Shown here piece by piece: positions 25,896 through 34,379 of a stretch of DNA of 64,000 bases. Position 1 is the stretch's first letter. Every line of letters begins with the position of its first letter. This stretch comes from Oceaniglobus ichthyenteri (lineage in GTDB: Bacteria > Pseudomonadota > Alphaproteobacteria > Rhodobacterales > Rhodobacteraceae), in the NCBI RefSeq assembly GCF_003057885.1, contig NZ_QAGK01000001.1, forward strand, positions 496,001-560,000. Reading direction: 5' to 3'. The notes beneath the pieces were generated by a model. That model saw only the letters and a list, made by a program, of their open reading frames with translations. It had not been told where the DNA came from and did not search any database. The position numbers and the translations under genes were made by a program.

Positions 25896-27207
25896 ACTTC
25901 AATCTCTCGGCATCGGTGGCGGCAGCCTTGCGATGTTCGGCATGCTGCTGGCGCTTTTGCTGACTGGTATGCCTCTCGCCTTTGTTACGATCCTTGTCGC
26001 GCTGATCTTTGCCCTTGGCTGGTTTGGTCCGGTGGTTGTGCCCATTGTGACGACGCGGATCTATTCGTTCATGATGCAATACGTTTTCGTGTCGATTCCG
26101 ATGTTCGTGCTGATGGCGTCGATCCTTGATCGATCCGGAATTGCGCGCGATCTGTTCAACGCGATGAGCGTTGTTGCCGGGCGCCTGCGCGGGGGTGTCG
26201 GAGTGCAGACATTGCTGGTTTCGGTGCTTTTGGCGGCGATGTCGGGCATCATTGGCGGTGAGATCGTTCTGTTGGGTCTGTTGGCGCTGCCGCAGATGTT
26301 GCGCCTTGGGTATGACCGTCGGTTGGCCATCGGCATTGTCTGCGCGGGCGGTGCGTTGGGCACGATGATTCCACCGTCGATCGTTTTGATCATCTTTGGC
26401 CTGTCGGCGAACGTTTCGATTGCCGAACTGTTCACCGCATCCTTTGCGCCCGGTCTGCTGCTGGCCACCTGTTATGCCATTTACGTGCTGACGCTGGGCA
26501 ATCTGTTTCCCCATATGGCCCCGGTGCCCGATGTCGAAGACACACAAACCACGCTGGCCGAAAAGCTGGTTCCGCTCAAGGGGCTGATCCTGCCGCTGAT
26601 CGTGGTGACCTTTGTTCTTGGCTCGATCTATGGCGGTATTGCCTCGGTGACCGAGGCGTCGGCCATCGGGGTTGTCGGGGTGATCCTGTCAACGCTCGTG
26701 CGGGGTGAGCTGACGTTCAAGATGCTGATCGATTCGGGGCTTCAGACCCTGCGCACCTGTGGCATGATCGTTTGGATCGGTGTCGGGGCAACGGCGCTGA
26801 TCGGGGTTTACAACCTGATGGGCGGGATCGATTTCATTAAAACGCTGCTTTTGGGCGTGTCGGACGAGCCGATCTATGTGCTTTTGACGATGATGCTGAT
26901 CCTTGGGGTGTTGGGCATGTTTCTTGACTGGGTCGGGATCGCGCTTTTGACCATTCCGATCTTTGCGCCGATTGTCGTGTCCTTGGGCTATGATCCGATC
27001 TGGTTCGGGGTGCTGTTTTCGCTGAACATGCAGGTGTCGTTCCTGTCACCGCCGTTCGGGCCGGCCGCATTTTATCTGAAAAGTGTGGCACCGCCCGACA
27101 TATCCCTTGGCACGATATTCACCTCGCTGTTGCCGTTCATCGCGATTCAGTTGTTCGTTCTGGCGCTGGTCATTTCCTTTCCGGGAATTGCCCTGTGGTA
27201 CAGATAA
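25888..27207 (+). CDS. dctM: TRAP transporter large permease, DctM family (system 2)
   Basis: 439 residues with about twelve membrane segments. Recognisable motifs are FVSIPMFVLMASILDRSGIARDLF, LLAAMSGIIGGEIVLLGLLALP, GALGTMIPPSIVLIIFG and the C-terminal SFLSPPFGPAAFYLKSVAPP, all as in DctM/YiaN-type transporters. Last gene of the three-gene operon; it converges on the spermidine-synthase-like gene with only 26 bp between. No catabolic gene is attached, so the substrate is unknown. Confidence 0.94.
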   Translation: MLELQSLGIGGGSLAMFGMLLALLLTGMPLAFVTILVALIFALGWFGPVVVPIVTTRIYSFMMQYVFVSIPMFVLMASILDRSGIARDLFNAMSVVAGRLRGGVGVQTLLVSVLLAAMSGIIGGEIVLLGLLALPQMLRLGYDRRLAIGIVCAGGALGTMIPPSIVLIIFGLSANVSIAELFTASFAPGLLLATCYAIYVLTLGNLFPHMAPVPDVEDTQTTLAEKLVPLKGLILPLIVVTFVLGSIYGGIASVTEASAIGVVGVILSTLVRGELTFKMLIDSGLQTLRTCGMIVWIGVGATALIGVYNLMGGIDFIKTLLLGVSDEPIYVLLTMMLILGVLGMFLDWVGIALLTIPIFAPIVVSLGYDPIWFGVLFSLNMQVSFLSPPFGPAAFYLKSVAPPDISLGTIFTSLLPFIAIQLFVLALVISFPGIALWYR

Positions 27208-27233
27208 AAATGGTAAGGCCCGGCCCCGGTGGA

Positions 27234-28763
27234 TCAGTCGATAACCGGGTCCAGCCCCATCAGATGGCTCAGCGGCACATGATCGTCGGTCAGAATCTGC
27301 GCCATTTTCTGGTTGATCATGCTGTCGATGAATGCGGGGGCAAGGGGCTGAAACCGCGTCATATCGGGGGTCGGCGCATCGATTGAGGAAACCGGGCTGT
27401 CTTGTGCGCTGGCCAACACCACAAAGATCCGCCGCTCACCGGGTTTTGGTTGGCTGGCGGCGGTCCAGACTTCGACGCTGGGAAACACATCGCGCAATGT
27501 CACCAGAACTGCCGCCAGAACATCAAGCCGGTTCACACTGTCTACGACGTTCATGGTAAACACCCCACCGGGGGACAGACGGTCAGACACCAGTTGAAAG
27601 AACTCCTGCGTCACCAGGTGTTCGGGCGCGGCGATATCGGTAAAGGCATCGCCAACGATCACATCGTATGTCTGCGCGTTGTTTCGCAGCGCCATGCGCG
27701 CGTCGGTGTGCAGCACCGTTGCCGTTTCGGGTTTGAACCAGAAGTGTTCGATGGCTGTGGCGGTGACTTCGGGATCGATTTCGGCAATGGTGATGCCTCC
27801 GATCCCGCGATCTGCCCAGGCGCGTGGCACCGTATAAGACCCGCCGCCAATATGAAACGATGTGAAATCCGTGCGCCCCATGCGCATCCGGGGCAAGGCA
27901 TCCAACATCGCGCCGTGTTCGGTATACATTATACGCGGGGTATTTCCGGCACTGATCCCGTGGGCAAGGTGATCAATCACCATCAGGTTCACGGGGTTTT
28001 GCGGATCATTCGACAGGGCGACGGTGCGAATGCAATAATAACTGCTTTCCCGGTCGCATATCGAAGGAAGCCGCGCCGCCCCTGCCCCAATCACAAACAC
28101 CAGCCCGAGTCCCGCGATCAGCACCGCCCCACCGCGCCGTGACACCCCCCCAAGCCAGAAACAGATCAGCGCCGCCGCCAGATATATCCCCGAAATCGTA
28201 AGCAGCGTCGCCACCGAGCCGATCCACGGAATAAACAGGAACCCGGCCAAAAGCGTGCCGAAAATCGCCCCGATCGCCCCGGCGGCAAACATCGCGCCCA
28301 GCGCGCGTTCCGATTGATCGCGCCCGCGCATGGCCGCCACGGTCAAAACCGGTGCCGGCACCCCGGCAAAAAGCGACGGCAAGAAAAACGCCAGCGTGGT
28401 CAGGGTGGTGATCGCCGCCAAAGGGTGCAGCAGCGTGTCAATCACCGGCCCCGACGCCATGCGCAACACCAACGTTGCGCCCGCCGTGGCACAGGCAGCG
28501 GCGATCATCGTCCAACCGGTGATGCGCAGGGCACGGCCGGTTTCGGCCGCCGCAATCCGTCCGCCCCACCAATGGCCCACCGAAAACCCGGCCAGGACAA
28601 CAGCAATGATCGAGGTCCAGGTGTACAGGCTCATCCCGACATAGGGGGCAATCATCCGCCCCGCCACGATTTCAACCACAAGGCTTGACGCGGATATGCC
28701 CGCCTGAAGAAAGATCAGCAGCCATAGTGGCGCGTGTGAGGGTTTGTCAGAGGTTTTCATCAT
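27234..28763 (-). CDS. Membrane-embedded spermidine-synthase-like protein
   Basis: 509 residues from the ATG at 28763 (an ATG directly after is equivalent); AAGGATC lies 12 nt upstream. The first half has eight or more hydrophobic segments (LLIFLQAGISASSLVVEIVAGRMIAPYVG, VLAGFSVGHWWGG), like the membrane part of fused MFS/spermidine synthase proteins. The second half is a Rossmann-type aminopropyltransferase domain: FHIGGGSYTVPRAW in place of the usual GGGDG loop, AEIDPEVTATA, and YDVIVGDAFTD where SpeE has a catalytic aspartate region. Because both the nucleotide loop and catalytic region deviate, true polyamine synthesis is uncertain. It lies downstream of the opp operon on the same strand but is separated from it by a hairpin. 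Confidence 0.8.
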   Translation of the reverse strand: MMKTSDKPSHAPLWLLIFLQAGISASSLVVEIVAGRMIAPYVGMSLYTWTSIIAVVLAGFSVGHWWGGRIAAAETGRALRITGWTMIAAACATAGATLVLRMASGPVIDTLLHPLAAITTLTTLAFFLPSLFAGVPAPVLTVAAMRGRDQSERALGAMFAAGAIGAIFGTLLAGFLFIPWIGSVATLLTISGIYLAAALICFWLGGVSRRGGAVLIAGLGLVFVIGAGAARLPSICDRESSYYCIRTVALSNDPQNPVNLMVIDHLAHGISAGNTPRIMYTEHGAMLDALPRMRMGRTDFTSFHIGGGSYTVPRAWADRGIGGITIAEIDPEVTATAIEHFWFKPETATVLHTDARMALRNNAQTYDVIVGDAFTDIAAPEHLVTQEFFQLVSDRLSPGGVFTMNVVDSVNRLDVLAAVLVTLRDVFPSVEVWTAASQPKPGERRIFVVLASAQDSPVSSIDAPTPDMTRFQPLAPAFIDSMINQKMAQILTDDHVPLSHLMGLDPVID

Positions 28764-28865
28764 ATCCACAGCCGATCCTTCGCCAGAGTTTTGCCAATAT
28801 ATCTGTCGGGATAAAGCAATGGAATGGGAACAAAGGCCAGATGCACACGGCATCAAGCGGCCAAT

Positions 28866-28895
28866 CCAACGCGCGGTGTCAAAATCGCGCGTTGG
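28866..28895 (-). terminator. Hairpin after the M32 carboxypeptidase gene
   Basis: A perfect 10-bp GC-rich stem (28866-28875 with 28886-28895) and a 10-nt loop lie 15 nt past the M32 stop codon. There is no clear U tract after it, so it may work with Rho or protect the mRNA end. It separates the opp operon from the spermidine-synthase-like gene. Confidence 0.5.
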
Positions 28896-28909
28896 AACCG
28901 CAATCGGGC

Positions 28910-30382
28910 CTAGGCAAACTTGCCGCTGAGATAGTCGACATAAGGCCCCGTATCACCGACGCGCAGCCCCAGATCACCCAAAATCTGTGCGCGGGTTTTC
29001 GAGCGGCCATGGCGCCAGACCGCATCGCCCAGCGCGGCGCGCAACGGCGCGGTATCGGCCCGGTTCAGCGCGGCGCGCACATCGGGCTTTGCCGCATCGA
29101 AATGTTGCATCAGCTGCGCGGCCGTGGCGTTTCCGATGGTATAGGTCGGAAACGACCCGATATAGCCGACCGACCAATGCACATCCTGCAGACACCCTTG
29201 GGCGTCGTTTTCAACACTTACGCCCAGATCGGCCTGCATCGCCTCGCGCCACACATGGGGAATATCTGCCACCGACAGGCTGCCATCCATCAGGGCCATT
29301 TCAATTTTAACCCGTAACATGATGTGCAGATCATAGGTCAGCTCATCGGATTCCACCCGGATCGGCCCCGGCTCTACCCGATTCACGGCGGCGATGAATT
29401 CCTCGGCGCTGACATCGCGCAGCTGATCGGGAAAAGTATCGCGCAGCCGGGGAAAATGCACATTCCAAAACGCTGCCGTGCGCCCCACATGGTTTTCCAA
29501 CAGGCGCGATTGGCTTTCATGCATGCCAAAACTGGTGCCACCCACGGCATAAAGCCCAATCATATCAGTGGCAAAGGCACCCCGGTCATGGTCCGGTGAC
29601 ACGCCCTGTTCATACAGGGCATGGCCAACCTCATGAATTGATCCAAAGATCGACATCGGCAGGTAATTTTTCGGCCAACGCGAGGTGATGCGCACATCAT
29701 TACGGGTGAAACTTACCTCAAAGGGATGCACGGCGGTATCCAGCCGCCCGCGATTGAAATCATAGCCCAGGGCGCGCGCGGTGTCGGCGGCGAACCTGTG
29801 TTGCAGTTCGGGCGCGAAATCACGGTACAGGAAATCGGTGCGCGGTTTATCGCGGCCCCGCGCCACGTCAAGCACCGGCAGGATGCCCGCGCGCAATTCA
29901 TCGAAAAACGCCGACAGGCTGGCCGCTGTTTCGCCCGGTTCGTAAATTTGCACCATTGGGTCATAGGGGTGGCCATCATACCCCAAGGCTTGGGCACTTT
30001 GCCGGGCCAGATCGACAACCTTTTCCAGATGCGGGCGAAACAGCGCAAAATCGCCGGTTTCGCGCGCCTTGGCCCAGGCTGCACTTGCCACGGTGGCCTG
30101 TTCCGCCTGTTCGCGCAGCAATGCGGCAGGCAGGCGCGCGTGATGGTCAATGGCCTGTTGCACGGCCTGGGCCGCCGGATCGTCGCCCGCCGCCTGCACC
30201 GCGTCCTGCATCCCCGGATCAAGGATCATGTCGCGCGCGATACCCAGAAGGGTGGCAATCTGATGCCCGCGCGTGGCCGCGCCGCCGGTGGGCATTTGGG
30301 TGCGCGCATCCCAGTTCAGCGTGTTCACGGTACAAAGAATATCGTTCAGGCGCCCGATCCGGGCAGTCAGGTCATTGGTCAT
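28910..30382 (-). CDS. Carboxypeptidase Taq family (M32) metallopeptidase
   Basis: 490 residues, the usual length of M32 enzymes. The zinc motif is H250-E-V-G-H254 inside SIFGSIHEVGHALYEQG, followed by the family-specific MHESQSRLLENHVGR (third metal ligand region) and FSRNDVRITSRW-like beta strand upstream (seen here as FTRNDVRITSRW). M32 enzymes remove C-terminal residues from peptides in the cytoplasm. The gene start overlaps the stop of the peptide transporter ATPase as ATGA, so it is the final gene of the opp operon and probably digests imported peptides. No signal peptide. Confidence 0.93.
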   Translation of the reverse strand: MTNDLTARIGRLNDILCTVNTLNWDARTQMPTGGAATRGHQIATLLGIARDMILDPGMQDAVQAAGDDPAAQAVQQAIDHHARLPAALLREQAEQATVASAAWAKARETGDFALFRPHLEKVVDLARQSAQALGYDGHPYDPMVQIYEPGETAASLSAFFDELRAGILPVLDVARGRDKPRTDFLYRDFAPELQHRFAADTARALGYDFNRGRLDTAVHPFEVSFTRNDVRITSRWPKNYLPMSIFGSIHEVGHALYEQGVSPDHDRGAFATDMIGLYAVGGTSFGMHESQSRLLENHVGRTAAFWNVHFPRLRDTFPDQLRDVSAEEFIAAVNRVEPGPIRVESDELTYDLHIMLRVKIEMALMDGSLSVADIPHVWREAMQADLGVSVENDAQGCLQDVHWSVGYIGSFPTYTIGNATAAQLMQHFDAAKPDVRAALNRADTAPLRAALGDAVWRHGRSKTRAQILGDLGLRVGDTGPYVDYLSGKFA

Positions 30383-31404
30383 GCAGCAGCCTCTGATTTC
30401 AACTCAACTCCGCCATCGTTGAGATGGCAGGCAACGGTGCGCGCCGGGCCAGCATCCGACAAACGCGGCACTTCGACCCGGCAGCGTGGCCCGGCAAAGG
30501 GGCAACGCGGATGAAAGGCACAGCCCGGCGGTGGATTGATCGGCGATGGGATTTCGCCCTTGATCGCCTCGAACCGCCGTTTGCCAGTGCCCACTGTGGG
30601 AACCGAGGCAAACAGCGCCTGAGTATAGGGGTGTTTGGGATCGGCATAGAGCTGATCGGCGGGGGCCAGTTCAACCAACCGGCCCAGATACATGATCGCC
30701 ACCCGGTCACAGACATGGCGCACCACCGACAGATCATGGGAAATGAACAGCGCCGTCAGCCCCAGATCGCGGCGCAGATCCATGAACAGGTTCAACACCT
30801 GCGCCTGAATCGACACATCAAGCGAGGCGACGGCCTCATCCAGAACCAGAACTTCGGGCTCCATCGCCAAAGCCCGGGCAATCGCCACACGCTGCCGTTG
30901 CCCGCCGGAAAACTGATGCGGCAGGCGGTCGGCATAGGCCCCCTCAAGGCCGACCTTTTCCAACAGCTCACGCATTCGCGCGCGCACCTGATCGGCTGGA
31001 ATAATCTTGTGATGGCGCGGCCCTTCGGCCAGGGTTTCGCCCACTTTCATACGCGGATTGAGCGATGCGAAGGGGTCCTGATGGATCATCTGCACCTGCG
31101 TCGTCAGCTTGTCGGTATTGCCGCCCACCTGTCGCGCGATGGGTTTGCCATGCAATGTTACCGCGCCGTCGCTGGGCGCATAAATACCCGACACGACACG
31201 GCCCAAGGTGGATTTTCCACAGCCGGATTCACCGACAATGCCCACCACTTCGCCCTTGATCACCTCAAGCGAGACATCCGACAGCGCGTGCACGACCACA
31301 GGTTTGCCGCCCCCCGTCAGCCGCCCCACCAGACGTTCGGCCAACCCGGGCATCCGGGTGAACCGTTTGGACACATGGTCGATTTTCAGGATGGGATCGG
31401 TCAT
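30379..31404 (-). CDS. Oligopeptide/dipeptide ABC transporter ATP-binding protein (OppF/DppF-like)
   Basis: 341 residues from the ATG at 31404, which overlaps the stop of the preceding ATPase gene as ATGA. Walker A is GESGCGKST, the signature FSGGQRQRVAIARAL, Walker B VLVLDEAVASLD, and the C-terminal peptide-transporter extension contains NPPPGCAFHPRCPFAGPRC with a cysteine pattern that in related proteins binds an iron-sulfur cluster. It energises uptake together with the second ATPase and the two permeases encoded upstream. Confidence 0.93.
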   Translation of the reverse strand: MTDPILKIDHVSKRFTRMPGLAERLVGRLTGGGKPVVVHALSDVSLEVIKGEVVGIVGESGCGKSTLGRVVSGIYAPSDGAVTLHGKPIARQVGGNTDKLTTQVQMIHQDPFASLNPRMKVGETLAEGPRHHKIIPADQVRARMRELLEKVGLEGAYADRLPHQFSGGQRQRVAIARALAMEPEVLVLDEAVASLDVSIQAQVLNLFMDLRRDLGLTALFISHDLSVVRHVCDRVAIMYLGRLVELAPADQLYADPKHPYTQALFASVPTVGTGKRRFEAIKGEIPSPINPPPGCAFHPRCPFAGPRCRVEVPRLSDAGPARTVACHLNDGGVELKSEAAA

Positions 31405-32366
31405 GAACGCTCCAACGGATGATGGCACAGCACGGTTTGCCCGTCTTCGGTGACGACGGGCGGTTCGGTCGCGCAAATATCGGTTGCCCGGGGGCATCGG
31501 GGCCGGAACGGGCAACCCGACGGCAAACGCGACAGTTGCGGCGTTGAGCCGGGGATTTGCGGCAGCGGTTTACCCGGCTCATGGCGCGCCGGGATCGAAT
31601 CAAGCAGCCCCATCGTATAGGGGTGGCGTGGGTGGCCAATCACCTGCTGCGCCGTGCCGCGTTCCACGATCCTGCCCGCATACATAACGCAGATATCATC
31701 GGCCAGCGATGACACAACCGCCAGATCATGGGTGATCCACACGATCGCCGCGCCAGTACGGTCGGCCAAATCGCGCACCTCGGCCAAAATCTGCCCCTGG
31801 ATCGATACATCCAGCGCGGTTGTTGCCTCGTCCGCGATAATCACCGATGGGCTGTGCAGCAAAGCCATGGCAATCGCCACCCTTTGGCGCATACCGCCCG
31901 ATAATTGGTGTGGATAGGCGTGCAACCGTTCGCCCGCCGACGGAATCCCGACCGTTTCCAACGCTTTGCGCGCTTCTTCCAATGCCTCGGTCTTTGACAT
32001 GCTGCGATGCACGCGCACCGCCATCGCCATCTGATCGCCCACACGCAGAACAGGATTGAGGGTCATCATCGGGTCTTGAAACACCATGGCCACGCGGTTG
32101 CCGCGCATCTTGCGCATATCCTCATCGGACAATTCGCGCATGTCTTTGCCATCAACCAAAACCTGACCGGCGCACACCTCGCCCGGTGCGTCAATCAGGC
32201 CAAGGATGGAAAACCCCGTCACGCTTTTGCCCGAGCCGGATTCACCGACCAGACCCAGAATCCGGCCCTTTTCCACGGCAAAGCTGACATCGTTCACCGC
32301 TGTCACGGCCCCGCCGCGGGTTTCAAAACGGGTGGTCAGGCCCCTCACCTCTAATGCTGCGGTCAT
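31401..32366 (-). CDS. Oligopeptide/dipeptide ABC transporter ATP-binding protein (OppD/DppD-like)
   Basis: 321 residues from the ATG at 32366, overlapping the permease stop as ATGA; the open frame upstream is a shadow of the permease gene. Walker A GESGSGKSVTG, Q-loop MVFQDPMMTLNPV, signature LSGGMRQRVAIAMAL, Walker B VIIADEATTALD, and the C-terminal oligopeptide domain with LPSGCPFRPRCPRATDIC. Partner of the OppF-like ATPase. Confidence 0.93.
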   Translation of the reverse strand: MTAALEVRGLTTRFETRGGAVTAVNDVSFAVEKGRILGLVGESGSGKSVTGFSILGLIDAPGEVCAGQVLVDGKDMRELSDEDMRKMRGNRVAMVFQDPMMTLNPVLRVGDQMAMAVRVHRSMSKTEALEEARKALETVGIPSAGERLHAYPHQLSGGMRQRVAIAMALLHSPSVIIADEATTALDVSIQGQILAEVRDLADRTGAAIVWITHDLAVVSSLADDICVMYAGRIVERGTAQQVIGHPRHPYTMGLLDSIPARHEPGKPLPQIPGSTPQLSRLPSGCPFRPRCPRATDICATEPPVVTEDGQTVLCHHPLERS

Positions 32367-33301
32367 CGGCTGTTCCTCGGGTCGATTACGGTGCGCACCT
32401 GATCGCCGACAAGGTTGATCGCAACCACCGTGACCATCAGGAAAAGGCCGGGATAGATCGAAAGCCAAGGGCGCCCGGCGTGAATGTATTTGAACCCGTT
32501 GGAAATCAGCGATCCCAGCGAGGGTTCGGTCAGCGGCAGACCGACGCCCAGGAACGACAGTGTCGCCTCAAGCGAAATCGCCGATGCCACCTGCACCGTG
32601 GCCACAACAATCAGCGGTGGCAGAACGTTGGGCAACAGATGTTTGAACATGATCCGCCGGGTCGGCAGCGGGGTAGAGCGCGCCGCCTCGATGTAATCCT
32701 TGCGCCGCTCGACCGATGCCGCGCCGTGGGTGGTGCGCGCGAAATAGGCGTATTGCGCCACGACCAACGCCAGAATGATCTGCGGTATCCCCTGCCCCAG
32801 CATCGCCACCATGACCAGCGCCAGCAGGATCGCGGGCATCGACAGTTGCAAATCGACAATCCGCATCAACAGCGCCTCGATCCGGCCCCCGAAATAGGCG
32901 GCGGTCAAACCCACGGTGATGCCCACGGTCAGCGCCAGAACTCCCGCCGACAGGCCGATCACGAAACTGGTGCGCAGGCCGTAAAAGATGGCCGACAACA
33001 TGTCGCGCCCGGCATTGTCGGTGCCCAGCAAATGCTCGTACCCGCCCGACCCCTCGCTGCCCGGTGGCAGAAACGCATCAAGCCAGTCAAGATTGGCCAG
33101 ATCATAGGGGTCTTGGGGCACCAGCCAGGGCGCGCCAAACGATCCGACAACCAATGCAACAATCACGATCAGCGCGGCAATCGCCACCCAAGAGCGCGAA
33201 TAATCCGACCAGAAATTGCGCAAACGCACGGCGCGGGTTTCGGCAGGCGGGGCGGCCGGAACCGCCAGGGTGTTGCCACCCGGTGTCAGGGTATCGGGCA
33301 T
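32363..33301 (-). CDS. Peptide ABC transporter permease (OppC/DppC-like)
   Basis: 312 residues from the ATG at 33301, with a strong AAGGAGGG upstream (a GTG one codon earlier is less likely). One helix near residues 37-60 is followed by a periplasmic stretch (HLLGTDNAGRDMLSAIFYGLRTS, the diagnostic GTD-x-x-G-R-D motif of DppC permeases), then five more hydrophobic segments and the EAA loop region (YIEAARSTPLPTRRIMFKHLLPN). Overlaps both neighbours by 4 nt or less. Confidence 0.94.
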   Translation of the reverse strand: MPDTLTPGGNTLAVPAAPPAETRAVRLRNFWSDYSRSWVAIAALIVIVALVVGSFGAPWLVPQDPYDLANLDWLDAFLPPGSEGSGGYEHLLGTDNAGRDMLSAIFYGLRTSFVIGLSAGVLALTVGITVGLTAAYFGGRIEALLMRIVDLQLSMPAILLALVMVAMLGQGIPQIILALVVAQYAYFARTTHGAASVERRKDYIEAARSTPLPTRRIMFKHLLPNVLPPLIVVATVQVASAISLEATLSFLGVGLPLTEPSLGSLISNGFKYIHAGRPWLSIYPGLFLMVTVVAINLVGDQVRTVIDPRNSR

Positions 33302-34275
33302 CACGACCCTCCTTTCAGGCGCACACGCGGATCAAGCCGGGCATAGATCAGATCGACCGTCAGGTTGATGAAAACAAACAGGATCACCACCATCACCAGA
33401 TAGGACACCATCACCGGGCGATCCAATTGCAGAATCGAATCGATGATCAGCTTGCCCACCCCCGGCCAGTTGAACACCGTTTCGGTGACAACCGCGAAGG
33501 CCAGCGTCGAGCCAAGTTCAAGGCCGAACACGGTGACCACCGGGATCGAGATATTGCGCAGGATGTGGGAAAATACGATCTGGCGGTCGGGCAACCCCTG
33601 GGCGCGGGCAAAGCGAACATATTCGGCGCCCATCGCCTCGACCATGCCAGCGCGGGTGAGGCGGATCAAAAGGCCCATCTTGAACAACGACAGATTGATC
33701 GCGGGCATGATCACATGCGACCATCCCTCAGCCGTGGCCAGCGATGTCTTGAACCACAGGAAATCGGCCACCGGCCCACGCCCCCCCGAGGGCAACCAAC
33801 CCAGTTCGACCGCAAACGCCATGATCAGCAACATGCCGATCCAGAATGTCGGCACGGAAAAGCCAAGAACCGACAGTGCCATGATCAGTTTTGCGCCAAT
33901 GCTGTTGGGGCGATACCCGGCATAAAGCCCGGCCGGTATGCCGATCACGGCGGCAATCGTCACCGACACCAGAACCAATTCGATGGTCGCGGGCAGCCGC
34001 GAAAACACCAGCGACGTGACCGAGATGTTATAGACCATGGATTTGCCCAGATCACCCTGGAACACATTGCCGACAAAGGTAAAATATTGCTGCCACAGCG
34101 GTTGATCCAGGCCGTATTGGCGGATCAGGTTTTCACGTATTTCGGCGGTCGCGCCCGGATCGATCATCACGTCAATCGGATTGCCGATGGCATAAACCCC
34201 GACAAAAACGATGATCGACATCACGAAAACGACCACGACGGCCTGCGACAGTCTTCCGACCAGATATCCGAACAT
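33301..34275 (-). CDS. Peptide ABC transporter permease (OppB/DppB-like)
   Basis: 324 residues from the ATG at 34275 (GAGGT upstream; a TTG two codons earlier is rejected). Six hydrophobic segments, the DppB N-terminal pattern FGYLVGRLSQAVVVVFVMSIIVF, DQPLWQQYFTFVGNVFQGDLGKS and an EAA loop YVRFARAQGLPDRQIVFSHILRN. It forms the channel with the OppC-like permease. A 104-nt gap with a hairpin separates it from the binding-protein gene upstream. Confidence 0.94.
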   Translation of the reverse strand: MFGYLVGRLSQAVVVVFVMSIIVFVGVYAIGNPIDVMIDPGATAEIRENLIRQYGLDQPLWQQYFTFVGNVFQGDLGKSMVYNISVTSLVFSRLPATIELVLVSVTIAAVIGIPAGLYAGYRPNSIGAKLIMALSVLGFSVPTFWIGMLLIMAFAVELGWLPSGGRGPVADFLWFKTSLATAEGWSHVIMPAINLSLFKMGLLIRLTRAGMVEAMGAEYVRFARAQGLPDRQIVFSHILRNISIPVVTVFGLELGSTLAFAVVTETVFNWPGVGKLIIDSILQLDRPVMVSYLVMVVILFVFINLTVDLIYARLDPRVRLKGGS

Positions 34276-34320
34276 CGGCAACCTCGTGTTTCGGCCCCTG
34301 CATCAGGGCAGTATCGGTGT

Positions 34321-34363
34321 TGGAAAAGACCGGAGCGGCGCACCCATCAAGGCGCGCCGCCCC
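34321..34363 (-). terminator. Intra-operon hairpin/attenuator between the peptide-binding protein and permease genes
   Basis: On the minus strand a 13-bp stem with two G-U pairs (34351-34363 with 34332-34344, 6-nt loop) is followed shortly by CTTTTCC. It lies 16 nt past the binding-protein stop and looks like a partial terminator raising the ratio of binding protein to membrane subunits. Confidence 0.6.
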
Positions 34364-34379
34364 TGTTTTCAGATCAGAT

